This document shows positions 45,005-57,500 of a stretch of DNA of 64,000 nt, one piece after another. Source of the DNA: Quercus robur (taxonomy: Eukaryota; Streptophyta; Magnoliopsida; Fagales; Fagaceae); NCBI RefSeq assembly GCF_932294415.1, contig NC_065539.1:49123501-49187500 (forward strand), in the 5' to 3' direction. Numbering within the stretch: the stretch's first letter is position 1; each line of letters opens with the position of its first letter. A model generated the notes under the pieces. It made no database searches and was not told the origin of the DNA. It saw nothing but the letters and a program-made list of their open reading frames with translations. The translations under genes were made by a program, and so were the position numbers.

Positions 45005-46619
45005 TCACAAGGAAGGAGCAGAGTTTGCAGGAACAAACTTAATTGAAACACTGTTGACACAGTGGCGTTCATCAGTAGGAGTTTTGAATCCCTCCCCCTT
45101 GAAAACATGACCCAAGTGCCCACCACAAGCTGTGCATGTAATCTCAGTTCTCCTCCCATCTGGGTCCGGCTGCATAGTTGTTTTATTGTGAATTTGTGAT
45201 CAGTAACAATAAAAAATGTTGCACATAACAATCACAAATATTAGCACATGAGGAATAGACTCACAGTGCGAGTTATGGCTCCAGGGTAACCCTCAAAGAA
45301 AGCAGGCCAACCACAGCCGGAGTTAAATTTGGTAGTGGACTTATAAAGTGGTGTTCCACAACCAGCACAGCTGTAAATCCCTTCTTCATAGAACTTGTCA
45401 TATTCCCCAGTGCCTTTCAGCCTGTAAATTATTCACTGTTAGTATGCCGACAGTCCAAACTCGTCTAATAGAAGAATCCTTATCCCTACAAATCCTGCAC
45501 CAACTGCACCTGCAGTTAGTCATACACTAAAGGGCCGCCTACTCCTTAAAATGAGAGGAGAAATATAACCAAGCTACAATGCCATTGGTATCTTAAATTA
45601 TAAGACATAATTGAGTGTGTTCGTGTAGCAACATGCCAAATAGCTTATTTTTGTTGGCTTATTGGGATTAAAAGATAAGCTGGGGGAAAAAGTACAACTG
45701 TACCTAGAGAAAGTAAAGTTCTAGAAAGTTATAAGTCAAAAGAACTAAATACAAACTTAAAGAGATGAAAATAAACTGTAGCAAACAGTTGATTACTTGT
45801 GGCAATGTGAGTGTGTCTATGAGATCTTGTTGCAAGAAAACATTTTACAGGAATTACATACCTACATGATCAATTTTTTTTTTTTTTTTTCTATATATAT
45901 TAAGCCAGCTTTCTCTCAAAACAATTTTTGACATGTAAACCAAGAGCCTAGGGCCCTAGTAGCCGCTGAAGCTCTCTTCTGGTATAAATAAGTAGTAACA
46001 CCATGAATAGCAACACCACTGAAATTGGGGCAAAGACTAGTAACGGACGGGTTGGGTTGGGTCAATTGGATTGCGAGTCAAAACGGTTTTTATCAAAACT
46101 GGTCATTTTAAGCGGGTTAAAAATGGGTTCGGTCGGGTTAGACTACATATCAATCATCAACCAAACCCCCCAGACCCTGCAGATCTGCAGAGCCTTGTAC
46201 ACTGAGTAAATACCAACAATCCAAAACATAAACAATATACAGGAACAAATCATGTACCATATATTTGATCAATGAACCGTGCTCAACAAAAAGAAATCTA
46301 AGCTGTAAACATAACTAGACAAAAAGAAAAATCAAAGTCAGCTAATTCATCAGAAATTATATACTATGATATTCTAAGAAACCGATCATACAGCCCAAAA
46401 TGCCAAACACCCATTAATTAAAGTCAAACCCTTCACAAAAATCATCCACTGAATTCAAGAAGATCAAACAATGACGTGGCAAAAAACGACATGACTAAGA
46501 AGACAAAGACAGGGAATTTACTCTGTCCCTTTCTCGCGAAGAATCCGAAACTGCTCAGGAGAGAGAACAGCCCTCCACTCCTCCTCAGTTTTCTGAACCG
46601 AACCTTCAGGTGCAGCCAT
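45005..46619 (-). CDS. MSRB: Methionine-R-sulfoxide reductase B, cytosolic type, complete
   Basis: Reduces the R epimer of methionine sulfoxide in proteins, using thioredoxin or glutaredoxin; part of oxidative-damage repair. Three exons (46522-46619, 45265-45421, 45005-45169) join in phase to 139 residues, the size of plant cytosolic MSRB5-9 proteins. The N-terminus [20 protein letters not shown] has no transit peptide. Four zinc-binding cysteines are at 51, 54, 97 and 100 (CAGC and CTAC). The core [13 protein letters not shown] (101-113) and catalytic Cys122 in ERHCVNSVS follow. The GCGWPAFF segment (69-76) is the family substrate-binding signature. All expected catalytic residues are present, so the enzyme should be active. 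The exact paralogue number cannot be told from sequence alone. Confidence 0.95.
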
Positions 46620-47814
46620 GTCCAACAACTCTGCTACTCACAATTACCCCCTCTCTCTCTCTTTGACCCTTTTTTTTTTATAGTGAATTCAGACACAAAA
46701 TCTTGATTCACAAAATGAACGTGGACTGAAAATTGGGACGTGTGAAAATACATTTTCCTCCTACATTTTGGGGCCATTTTAATACATTTAAGTTGTCAAT
46801 TCGGTCCATTAACTCATAAAAGACAAATAGTCTTAACTGGTAAAAAATGTCCGATGATAAAGATACGTGGGTAAAATTATAGTATTTTTTAAGGTAAATT
46901 TTAGGGGGATAACATTCGGTATTTAGATATGTAGACTCTTTTTGGAATGACAAATTTGAATTTTAACCTAAAATCAAGTTTAGCAAATTTGAGTTTCAAT
47001 TTGTCATGCAACGATGCGCAACTTTAAAAAGTACTATTCAGTAAATTTTGCCCAGAGACATGGGTTCAATCCCGCCTAAATCAAAAATTAATTTAGTGCC
47101 TTAGTTAATCTGATAATAAATAATAATTATCAGGGACAAATGTTATAAATTGAAATTATTTATAAAAATAACTCATTAACAAAAAATATAAATTTTGTGA
47201 TAACAAGTTGAAAATAATATCAATTAAATTGACAACTACTAAAATTAAAGTGATCCAAAAATGCCTGGATAAAAATGCTATTTTAGCCTTTACTATAAAA
47301 AAAACAAAAAAAAAAAACATCAATTTTGGATAAAACGAGGAATATTTAAGAGAGTTGATAATGTACCTTGGAGGAAGACATTAAAATAGGGTACGTGGCA
47401 TGTAAAAAGATTGCCCTTTTCTTTTCTTTAAATCACTATCCGAGGATCTGCCGTTTATCCTCAAAAAATATCACCACCCGGGGATATCCTGATTTGCTAG
47501 CTAACTAATTACGCGTATACATTTTGGAACTTAAGGCAAGAATTAAAGTGGTTTTCTTTTTAATGTATTAATTAAATTAATATTTTTATATTATAATATA
47601 TTTTATTTAAAATTTATTGTTTTATTTTTTTGATAATCTCATTTTCAAATCTAGCCAAGTGTTCATGTTAGTAATATGCTCTTTAGTTGTTTCATGGTTT
47701 CTAATTTTAAAACTAATATTTTTCCAATCTCAAGTTCCTTCATTACATAGTTGGCCAGTACGTTTAAACTCAAACAACTTGCAATAAAAACAAAATACTT
47801 GGTCCATATCTTTT
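46620..47814. other. Intergenic with a possible small inverted-repeat element
   Basis: The start of this interval is the MSRB promoter. A possible MULE-like element spans about 46745-47287. Its left arm (acattttcctcctacattttg to aagttgtcaatt) is imperfectly inverted at the right (aattgacaactac to gctattt). No duplication was resolved. An open frame at 46708-46953 is within it and is not considered a gene. Confidence 0.3.
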
Positions 47815-48563
47815 GAATACGCTAGCCATTTTCTATCATGCTTCTCCCCATTTGATAATATTCAAGTGTACTGAATGGTAGAAAAATGTCTAGTGTCATC
47901 ACTTTAGGAAAAATTATATCATTGTCTCTAATTGGACCTCTTTCTACTAATAAATCTCTTAATTTTGTGTCAATATTTTTCAAATTACCTGGATCATAAA
48001 TATTTGAAGGAATATAATTCAACATGTCATTATTATTTTCATTTTCTTCTAGTTGAACATCATTATGGTGAACTTGTTTATTTGTGACATTTTCATCATT
48101 ACTTTCATTTTCTTCTAAATTCTTTTGAAGTTCATTATCAAGATTTATTGTATTGCAAAATCAAACATTATTGTTATCTTGCAATTGTATCATTTCATTA
48201 TCTTCTAACTTTTTTTGGTGAATTTATTACTCATTTGTAATATTTTCATCTAAATTTTGTGTTATATTTTGTTTATTACTAATAACAAATTTATCCATTG
48301 ATCCTTTTTGAGACTTAATTAATTTTTCTTTTTCTTTTTTTAAGTTTTTCATATCCAAATGCATATTTTCTAGTAGGCATTTATAATAAAACAATATATT
48401 TATAAAGACTAAAATAAAAAATAACTTTCAAGTGTAGAGTAAATAAGAAATAGAACCTGATTTATAAAAAAAAGTATTGTTGTAGTTTCATCGAATAATA
48501 AAATTTTTTTAACAATCTCAGCCTGCATAAATAAATATTTATTCATTATATTACCAATAACTA

Positions 48564-48594
<31 letters not shown>

Positions 48595-49437
48595 CACAAG
48601 ATTAAAATTAAAAATAAATAAAAAATTAAGCACAGCCCAGCCCAGCCAAGAAGATGCCAAGATGGCTACACAAGTCTTATTAATAAGACCCATCCACAAA
48701 AAACATAAAACAAATCCTATTACACCTCTAACAAAAAAAAAAAAAACTTGAAGGCCCAAACGTGAAATGTTAAGCCATCACTCAATATATACAGTCCAGT
48801 CTTAACAAATCTAAACTAGAGAAAGCCAAGCCTTATAAGTTATACCTCAAATGTCAAAACCCATTCTGCAAAATCAAAACGCATGCAGCAACGAAAAAAT
48901 AAAAAGGCAGTCGGCTTGACAGTCCTCACTCCTTAGAGTTTTTAGATCAAATGCGATTGGATGATTTAGATCGAAGGAAGCTTGAGCCAAGCAGCTAGCA
49001 AGAGAAAGAATGAGAGAGGCGGAGAGTAAGAGTTAAGAGAAAAAAGTAGAGCAAGAATAATAAAGAGAAACGGTAAAAATTTTAGGAATTTGAGATTTTT
49101 TATTTGTTTTGATTATTGATTGATTTGTGGTCAAATTCTTAAACCGGATTTGTAGTTTATCTTGTTGAATTTTGGTTTGTCTAGAGGATAATGATGTTAT
49201 TTTTGGGATAATTGATTGTATTTAGACCAAAATTTTTTTTTGTGCTACAATGTTTAACCGGGTATAACAGAAATTTTGTTTTTTTGTCAAAAGAATGTGT
49301 TTGATTTTTTAGATTCGTTTGAAACCACTTCTTTTTTTTCCCTACTATCCCTTCTTTTCCAAAATTTTTGGGCCCTCCTTCCATTTGGGGGCCTTAGGCA
49401 ATTGCCTAATTGGCCTAGTGAAAGGGCCAGCCCTTAC
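47815..49437 (-). pseudogene. Decayed hAT transposon with N-terminal transposase remnant
   Basis: On the minus strand, from about 48345, frames read NLKKEKEKLIKSQKGSMDKF, then Asn/Glu-rich sequence with stops. They end with NIYDPGNLKNIDTKLRDLLV and GPIRDNDIIFP (47830-47995), the N-terminal signature of a widespread plant hAT (TTF-type zinc finger/DUF4371) transposase. The right edge at 49388-49437 ends in a terminal sequence that reads from outside as AAGGGCTGGCCCTTTCACTA, typical of such elements. The catalytic and dimerisation parts and the opposite terminus are not recognisable, so the element is truncated. Long AT-rich segments separate the pieces. Confidence 0.55.
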
Positions 49438-51542
49438 ATCAACAGTTGAGATTAAAAATTGCAAAAGTCATTTTTAATTTCAACTCTTAAATAAATTTTT
49501 TTTTAACCCTCAACTTTTTATTATTTCACTTTTACACTTTGTTTTTTCACCTCTCTCTCACACATGGTTAATTGCACAGTGCAATAGTTTTTACATCGGA
49601 TCCGGATGAGGTCTGATTAAGATGCTTATCCCGAAGTGTGGCCCATCCAGTCCAATGCTTTTATGGATTAGTTTAAGCCTTAATAAGGGATTAAAAGTTG
49701 AATTGGGAAAGGCCCAAAAATCAACGTGGCCCAATGATGATACCTATGTACAATATCTTAAAAGTGTAAGGTAAGTTACACCGACACTCTCCCACACAGT
49801 TTTAACTATCAATCTTGAATATCATGTTTAACTTCAACGTTATCCCTCGATAGGGTACTCAGGCAGTTGGTTTATTGGTCTAGGGCATAAACATGATGAA
49901 ATTTTGAGGTTTCAAATTTAATCAATTACATTATCAGTGTCTAACGTGCTTAATGAGTAAGAAGTGAAATAGTCTGGCTCAAAGCTGAGACACCACTTTT
50001 TTATATCTACAAAAAAAAGGCATTGCTGATATTAACATCAATTCTTTTGTCGACTAACAAGCTCTTAGTTAAATGGTTATGTTACTATTTTACTCTTAGT
50101 TATGTGATAAAATGATTTATTTTATCTTTGGTTTTTTTTTTTTTTTTTTTTTTTGGTTTTTTCTTTCAACTCACCACCCAATTGCCATTTTTTTTTTAAA
50201 GCATTCCAATTCAATGTTTACTACAATTTTTTAGTCGGAATTTTTTTATTATTCACTTACCAAAATTTACCTACATCTAAAAGATCTTACTTTTATAAGT
50301 AAAAATCTGCCTACGTCCAAAGATTAATTATATACTCAATTGAAGCCCATTTTAAGCTTGATTCAAATTTATGGCACATACATTACAACAAGTACAACAT
50401 AGATTTGATACTTGTCACCTAAAATTCATCTATGCTATTCACGATTCATGTTATTACAATTCTTCATGCCCTAAATAAAATTAGGTTAAAAAATATATAC
50501 TTCTTTTAGAAGGATATAACAACAAATTCATACAAACTATCATTTCTTTCCTCTATTTTTTATAAACCAAACAAAAGAAAAATTGGAAGGAATTTTTGAA
50601 AACTCTTTCTCAAGAGATAGAAAGTCTCTTGACACACATTAGTACCTTTTGTGCTAATGTGTGTTGAAGTCCTCCCTGCCTCCACCGTGAACTCCACTCA
50701 TGAAATAAGCTTCCGTTTAAGGGTTTTTTCTATCCCTCTCTTGGGCTATTTTGATGTCATTAGTGGTGACTCTTTTTGTCCCCTCTATGGGTCTAAAGTC
50801 AACCTTAATCGACAATGTCCCTTCCATTGGTTTACAAAAGTGAAAAAAAACCCTTAAGAGGTGTTTTTAGCGCAAATTTGACTCTATTGGTCTATATTTA
50901 AGCTCTTTTTGCACCAATTTTTTTTGGATCTCAAGCACTTAGTAGATTTCCTCCTTTAGCTACCAAGCCCCTATATCTTCATGACGGGGGTGGTATTTTG
51001 CACATGGTTTGTACCTTGTAATGTTGTTCCTTCTCAATTGTTTGGATAGATTTGACTCAAAAGACTCTTCTTTGAAAGTCCGGTCTCTTCTTATGCGTAC
51101 TATTCTTGTATTTTTTTTTTTGTTTATTTACTTAAAATTATTTTAAATTTTACCAATAAAAATGGGTGTCTCTTCTTAAAATAAGAAAAAAGAAAAAAAA
51201 GAAAGCTGTATATATTTTTCATTCTCCAACTTTTCCCATGCACCAAACATTCATGATTTTTTATATTCTCAACCAAATGGAACCTTGTAGCTTAAAGAAA
51301 TTATAAATTGGAACAAAAGGATTGGGCCAAATTTAAAAGGCCTGGCCGACCCTACACAAGGACTACGTCGTTTCATTGTGCTTTTGCTTTCAAAACTCAT
51401 AACGTTTCTGAAAGAACATCCTCCACGGATTCAAAAAACCCTGAGACTGAGAGAGACTGAGACCAAAAGAAAGAAGCACAGTTCAGTAAATTTTGTGCAC
51501 TTGGGTTGTTATTCTTAGTTTGAGTTGTGCAATAATACTAGA
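49438..51542. other. Intergenic and promoter region of the SAC3B-like gene
   Basis: No supported gene. A frame at 50651-50857 has no recognisable product. The 100-200 bases before 51543 contain the 5' UTR; an in-frame TAG at about 51516 shows that translation cannot begin further upstream. Confidence 0.4.
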
Positions 51543-54500
51543 ATGATGCAACAACTAGAAGAAGAAGAAAGAAGAAAGAGGGATTATGCTGGATTTACCA
51601 AAGCTTCTGGCCCATCAGGACCTCCACAATCACCATTACTATCACTACTTCCCAATGTTTCCACTTCTGCCCCTCTCCTCCGATCTTCAACTCCAAGACC
51701 CAGGTACTGTTTCTCTCTAAGATTTCTTTCAGCTTTGTATAAAATCTTTCACTACCAAAAGCAATGTATGTTCTTGCAATTTCATGCATAAAAAAACCAT
51801 GAATTATGAATAGCTTAAAGTTAAAGATTTGATCTTTATTGTTGGGTTTTGTGTTCTATATCTGTTTTGGCTTCTGGGTATCCAAGATATTGTCTTTATT
51901 AGTTTTTTTTTTTTTATGTGTTATTGTGAACTACAAAACAAAACCCTATTGGGAAAAGGACTTGTTTCTATTCCAAAAGGGCATTATTTTTATGGTGGTG
52001 TTGTTCATCAAAAGGGGAATAGGGGCAAAATCACGTTTTGATAGATATTTCGATAATCATTCATGACCCATTACTGGTTTTGTTATGTATTTGAAGCTCC
52101 TTTCAATGTTTTTAGTGGATCACAAAAAAAAAGTTGTTGATTTTGGTTTGGATTATAGGGGACCAGGAGCTTTAATAGGAGTGCAGCGGTCACCTCCTTT
52201 GGCTTTCGAGAGGGCTGGTCCTGCAGTCCGTCCTGCTTATCAGAACTCTTCTGGAATTCGTAGGTGTGTATTTTAAACAAAATGCAAATTTACAGAGTTA
52301 TATATTTCTATGCATCGATGAACAATAAATGGATAACTATGTCTTTGGCAAAATTGTAATGAATGCTTTAGTGCTTTAATAACTGAAATTTGGAGACAAG
52401 GAGACCAAAACCTTTGGGAATTGATAAGATGAATAACCTAAAATGAGATATTTAAAGGCACCACAAAAAATATAAACCAGATCCCAATTAAATGATCCAA
52501 CTAGGCTTTGAAGACAAATTAGAATCTCAAGCTTGGGCCTAAACCACCTGAGTAGATTGAGATCCTCTACAATTTTTAGGATTAATTTACCAGAGTTTTT
52601 AAAATCCTAACCATCAATTAGTAAATGAGTAGTTTAGATTTTTACACATCATCAGTAATTCAGTATTTTTTAAAAATACATCAATTAGCACTACTTCGGT
52701 CGTTACCAAAGCTCCAAAACTTGTTTTCCACTCAGTTCAAATCAAGATCGTAAAAAATTTGCTGTGAAGATCATATAGTTTGTCCTAATATTTGGGAACA
52801 GTCTACTTTAAGGATTGGACACTCTCTCTCCTCTGGAAACCTGCATGCATATTAATATGACACTTTTCTGGTCATGTTCTGGGAACCCGAACTCCTCTTA
52901 TTACTGTTCTATAGTTTAGAAAACTTATGGGTTTTCTTTTGACAAGGGGACCTGAAGCTGCAGAGTCACGTCCATTAGCTTTTGAAAGCACCCGTTTTGC
53001 TGCTAATCCACCTCATTCATCCGCAGGAGTCCATAGGTAATTATTTATGCAACTCATATGTTTTCTGCATCATTTGTTTCTTCTGCTAGGATCTATCCTC
53101 TCAGAATGCCTGTATTTAATGTTTATTATCTAGACTTCATTGAATGTACCCTAGAAAATTTTTGTACTATACTACAAGGATACCAAGGGTTTTGGAAGTT
53201 GATAGGTTGGGCCCCTTACGTAAGATACATTTATTATATAAACAGCTACCATATTCTTTATGTATTGCAAATGCATCCAAAGTCAACTCCATGCCCTCAT
53301 GTATACTTGTTACCCCTCCCCCCCAAAAAAAAAATGTAGACTACGTGTCTGCAAAAATAAAAAGGCATGGCATTTAGTACCACCTATTGCATTACATCCA
53401 TTCAAAAATCAACTATTGTTCACTGAATAGTCAGTATGTTATAATCGTTGGACCAAACTAATGTTTTTAAGGATCTGTGTAACATGTTAAAACATCAAGG
53501 TTATTGTCCAATTTCTTATTACTATTGGACTTAGCACTTGGAGGTAGCACATAGGCATTGGTTAGCTACCACCAACCTGAGGCAAGCTGTTGTTGGTCCA
53601 GAAATTCGATGCCTAGGTAAAGGCTGCTTAACAATTAAAGAAAAAAAGGCTGGTTTATATTGGTAGTTGTTTTACTTGGGCTTTTTGTTTTTTTGATGTG
53701 GTAATTCTAATTCTATGTCATGTATTTCAATACATTTAGCCTAGCCACATCTTAGAACCTTCCCTGCTTTTAAGAAAAATTATAGCTTCATTTATGAAAG
53801 TGGCACAACCTGTTGCATTGTATAATGTCATATTAATAGCTCAGATTTCTCCAGGTTGATGGAGACTCCTCCTAGCTGGGGTGACAGGCAAAGATCTCTT
53901 TCTAAAGATTATGAAGCCCAAATCCATCAAGGGTCTTCTGCTTCACTTCTTGCTTCACGTAATTCTGGAACTAACATTACAGCCAGGGTTGCCCGATCTC
54001 AAAACCCAGAAAGAACCAAATCACCTCCCTCATTGTATCCAAATAGTGATATTGCTGGTTATTCTAGTCAACCTGTCCGTGCAAGGTAAGTTCTTTGTAC
54101 CTTATTCAGCAGACTTTAATTTATGCACTATCCAGACTTGCTTCAGGTTTTTTTAGTATAAAGTTTGTAGTTGTTATCCTTTTAAAATTTTGCATCATGT
54201 CACACTAGCTTCTCTTGTTTGATGGTTCCATGATTAGTCACCATATTGGCCGGATTATAATTTCCTGGACCTACTGTATTTATCAATGGTTCCATCTAAA
54301 ATTTCTCAATTAAATTTTTGGAGTTCTTTTTCTCTACAAACTCCCTTTTAATTGTGATAATATGAAGTCAAACCTGTGGCTTAATTGGCCTTTAATAAAT
54401 GTGGCTGAATATTTTCTGATCATATTTGCAATGATGACTGGGAAATCATAACTATAACAGAAATTTGGTCAGATGGTACAAATAAAGCATGTATTAAAGT

Positions 54501-57500
54501 ATTAGTAATTGGTTAAACTCTATTAGAGGGAATGTGAACCTCTGTCTTGGTGGGAACCTAATGATCTTAGTGAGGTGTTGTTGGTTCAGGATTCTAAAGA
54601 GGGAACACAGGTGACAGAGTCTGGGCCACCTTCGAATTGGGTGTCCTAGTTGATGAATAATTTCTGTAAAATGGTGGGTTTCCCTATTGAGAAACATGAA
54701 GCTTAATGTTTGGCTCTGTTTCGCCTTCTGGAACAGGAATGTCTCAAGGTGAAAGATGATGGGGTGTCTAAGCACCTGCAAACTCAGGGTCACGAGGTCT
54801 TAGGGAGCTTAAGGGGCTTATTTCTTATGTTAATTATGATGGTTTCTCTTCTAGGAGTAGGAGCAAAGCTTGTTCGACTGCTGTGGGGGTTGTTGGTAGT
54901 TTTAAATGGCTCTACGACTACTTTCTTGGAATGTAAGGGGGCTTAACAATCCCCGGAAGAGAGAGGTTTGTAAGAATCTTCTAAAAGAGTACAAGTGTGA
55001 TATTGTATGTTTTCAAGAAACGAAAGTATCTTTTATTGATGTTGCTTTTGTTTGGAGTGTATGGGGTAGTCCTTTCATTGATTGGGCTATTTTGGATGCT
55101 ATGCAGACTTCGGGAGGGGTCATGCTGATTTGGGATAAGAGGGTCTTTGAAAAGTTGGATGTAATTGTTGGACAGTTTTCTGTCAGTGTATTATTGAGAG
55201 GAGTGGTGGATGACTTTGTTTGGGCTTGTATAGGTGTGTATGGCCCTAATGATAGTGGACAACGGTCTACTTTGTGGGAGGAGTTATCACAAGTGCGTGC
55301 TAGGTGGCCCATGGCATGGTGTCTAGTAGGTGATTTCAATATCATAAGGTACCCAAGTGAAAGGCTTGGCTGTGAGTCTTTTAGCCCTGCTATGTTCACA
55401 TTCTCAGATTTTATAAAGAATGATTCTTTAGTTGATTTACCTTTAGAGGGGGCCTCCTTCACTTGGTTTAGAGATTCTGGTCTTCCCTTTATGTCAATAA
55501 TTGATAGGGCTTTGGTTTCTCTTGATTGGGAGGAGTACTTTGAGAATGTATCCCAATGGGTGCTTCCTCGTGTTATTTCAAACCACTACCTGCTTTTGTT
55601 GGAAGTTGGTGTTGTTCGACGTGGTCGAAGTGCCTTTAAATTTGAAAATATGTAGTTGAAAGTTGAGGATTTTGTTGATAGAGTTAAGCAATGGTGGGAT
55701 GGGTACAATTTTGCGGGCTCTCCAAGTTTCATTTTGGCACAAAAATTGAAGGCTTTGAAAGCTGATTTAAAAAAGTGGAACAGGGAAGAGTTTGGTGATT
55801 TGGCTTTTAGAAAGAAGAACTTGCTGACTGAGTTGATGGGTTTAGATGCGAGAGAGGAGTTGGTGAGTCTTTCAAATGAGGAACAGATTCGTCGCCTTCA
55901 ACTCAAAGGAGACATAGAACAGTTGGTTTCTCTTGAGTAGATTTCTTAGAGGCAAAAGTCTCGGGCCTTGTATGTGAAGGAGGGCGATAATAATATTCGG
56001 TTCTTTCATAGATTAGCAAATTCACATAGAAATGCTAATCAAATTAAAAGGATTAAGGTGGATGGTGTTCTTTATGAGGCTGAATCTAATGTATGCTTTT
56101 AAATAGTTCTCTTTTATTAGGGGTTGTATAAGGAAATTGAGGTGGGGCGTCCTAATATGGATGTGTTAGATTTTGCATGTATTGAAGAGGATGAGCGGTT
56201 ATCCTTAGAGAAGGAGTTCACGAAGGAGGAAGTCATCCAGGTATTAAGGGAGATGGAGGGTGATAAAGCTCCTTGGTCCTGATGGTTTCACCATGACTTT
56301 TTTTCACAAATGTTGAAGTGTTGTGGAAAAGGATGTCATGGATTTTTTTGATTACTTCCATCGGCACTCTATGTTTGAACGGTCTATGAATGCTTCGTTT
56401 CTCACCTTAATTCCTAAGAAGTGTAATGCCGTTAACATTAAGGACTTTCGCCCCATCAGTTTGGTGGGTAGTGTGTACAAGTTGTTGTCCAAGGTGTTGG
56501 CTAATAGGTTGAGGGTGGTTTTGGATAATCTGATCTTTGAGACTCAAAATTTGTTTGTTGGTGGAAGGCAAATTCTAGATTCAATGCTTATTGCAAATGA
56601 ATGCCTAGATAGCAGGTTGAAGAGCAGAATACTGGGTGTGGTTTGCAAGCTTGATATTGAAAAAGCTTATGACCATGTGAATTGGGAGGCCTTGTTTTAT
56701 TTGCTAGGCTAGATGAGATTTGGGTTGAAATGGAGGGGGTGGATTAAGGCTTGTGTTACTTCTGTCCGTTTTTTAGTCCTAGTAAATGGATCCCCTGAAG
56801 GATTTTTTGGAAGTTCTCATGGGTTAAGACAAGGGGATCCACTATCCCTGCTTTTGTATCTCTTGATAATGGAGGTTTTAAGTAGACTCTTGAAGAAGAT
56901 AGAGGAGTGTAATCTCAATTGGGATTTTCATGTGGGAGCTGTGAACTTTGTTGGTGTGTGTATTTCCCATCTGCTATTTGTTGATGATACTATCTTAAGT
57001 GTAATCTTATTTGGGGTTTTCATGTGGGAGTTGTGAACTCTGTTGGTGTGTGTATTTCCCATCTGTTATTTGCTGATGATACTATCTTATTTTGTGATGC
57101 CTCTAGGGAACAGTTGCTGTCCATAAGGTTGGTGTTGTCTTGTTTTCAGGCTTTTACAGGTTTGAAGGTCAATGTTGGAAAAAAGTGAGATTGTCCCTAT
57201 TGGGGAGGTGAATAATCTAGATGCACTGGCTAATATTCTTCAATGTAGAGTAGGTAGTTTGCCTACGAAATATTTGGGGATGCCGTTGGGAACTTCTTTT
57301 AAGACAGCTTCGATTTGGAATCCTATTTTGGAGAAAATGGAGAAGAAACTATCTGGGTGGAAGCGTCTATTTATCTAAGGGTGGTAGGCTTATGTCTCCC
57401 TACGTACTTTTTATCTCTTTTTACTATTCCTAAAGCTGTGGTTGCTAGATTGGAAAATATTCAAAGGAATTTTCTTTGGGGGTCTTATGAATGGAGTTTC

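Noticed and set aside
50651-50857. 68-residue plus-strand frame upstream of the SAC3B-like gene
   Set aside because: No homology recognised, and an in-frame stop near 51516 excludes it as a 5' extension of that gene.
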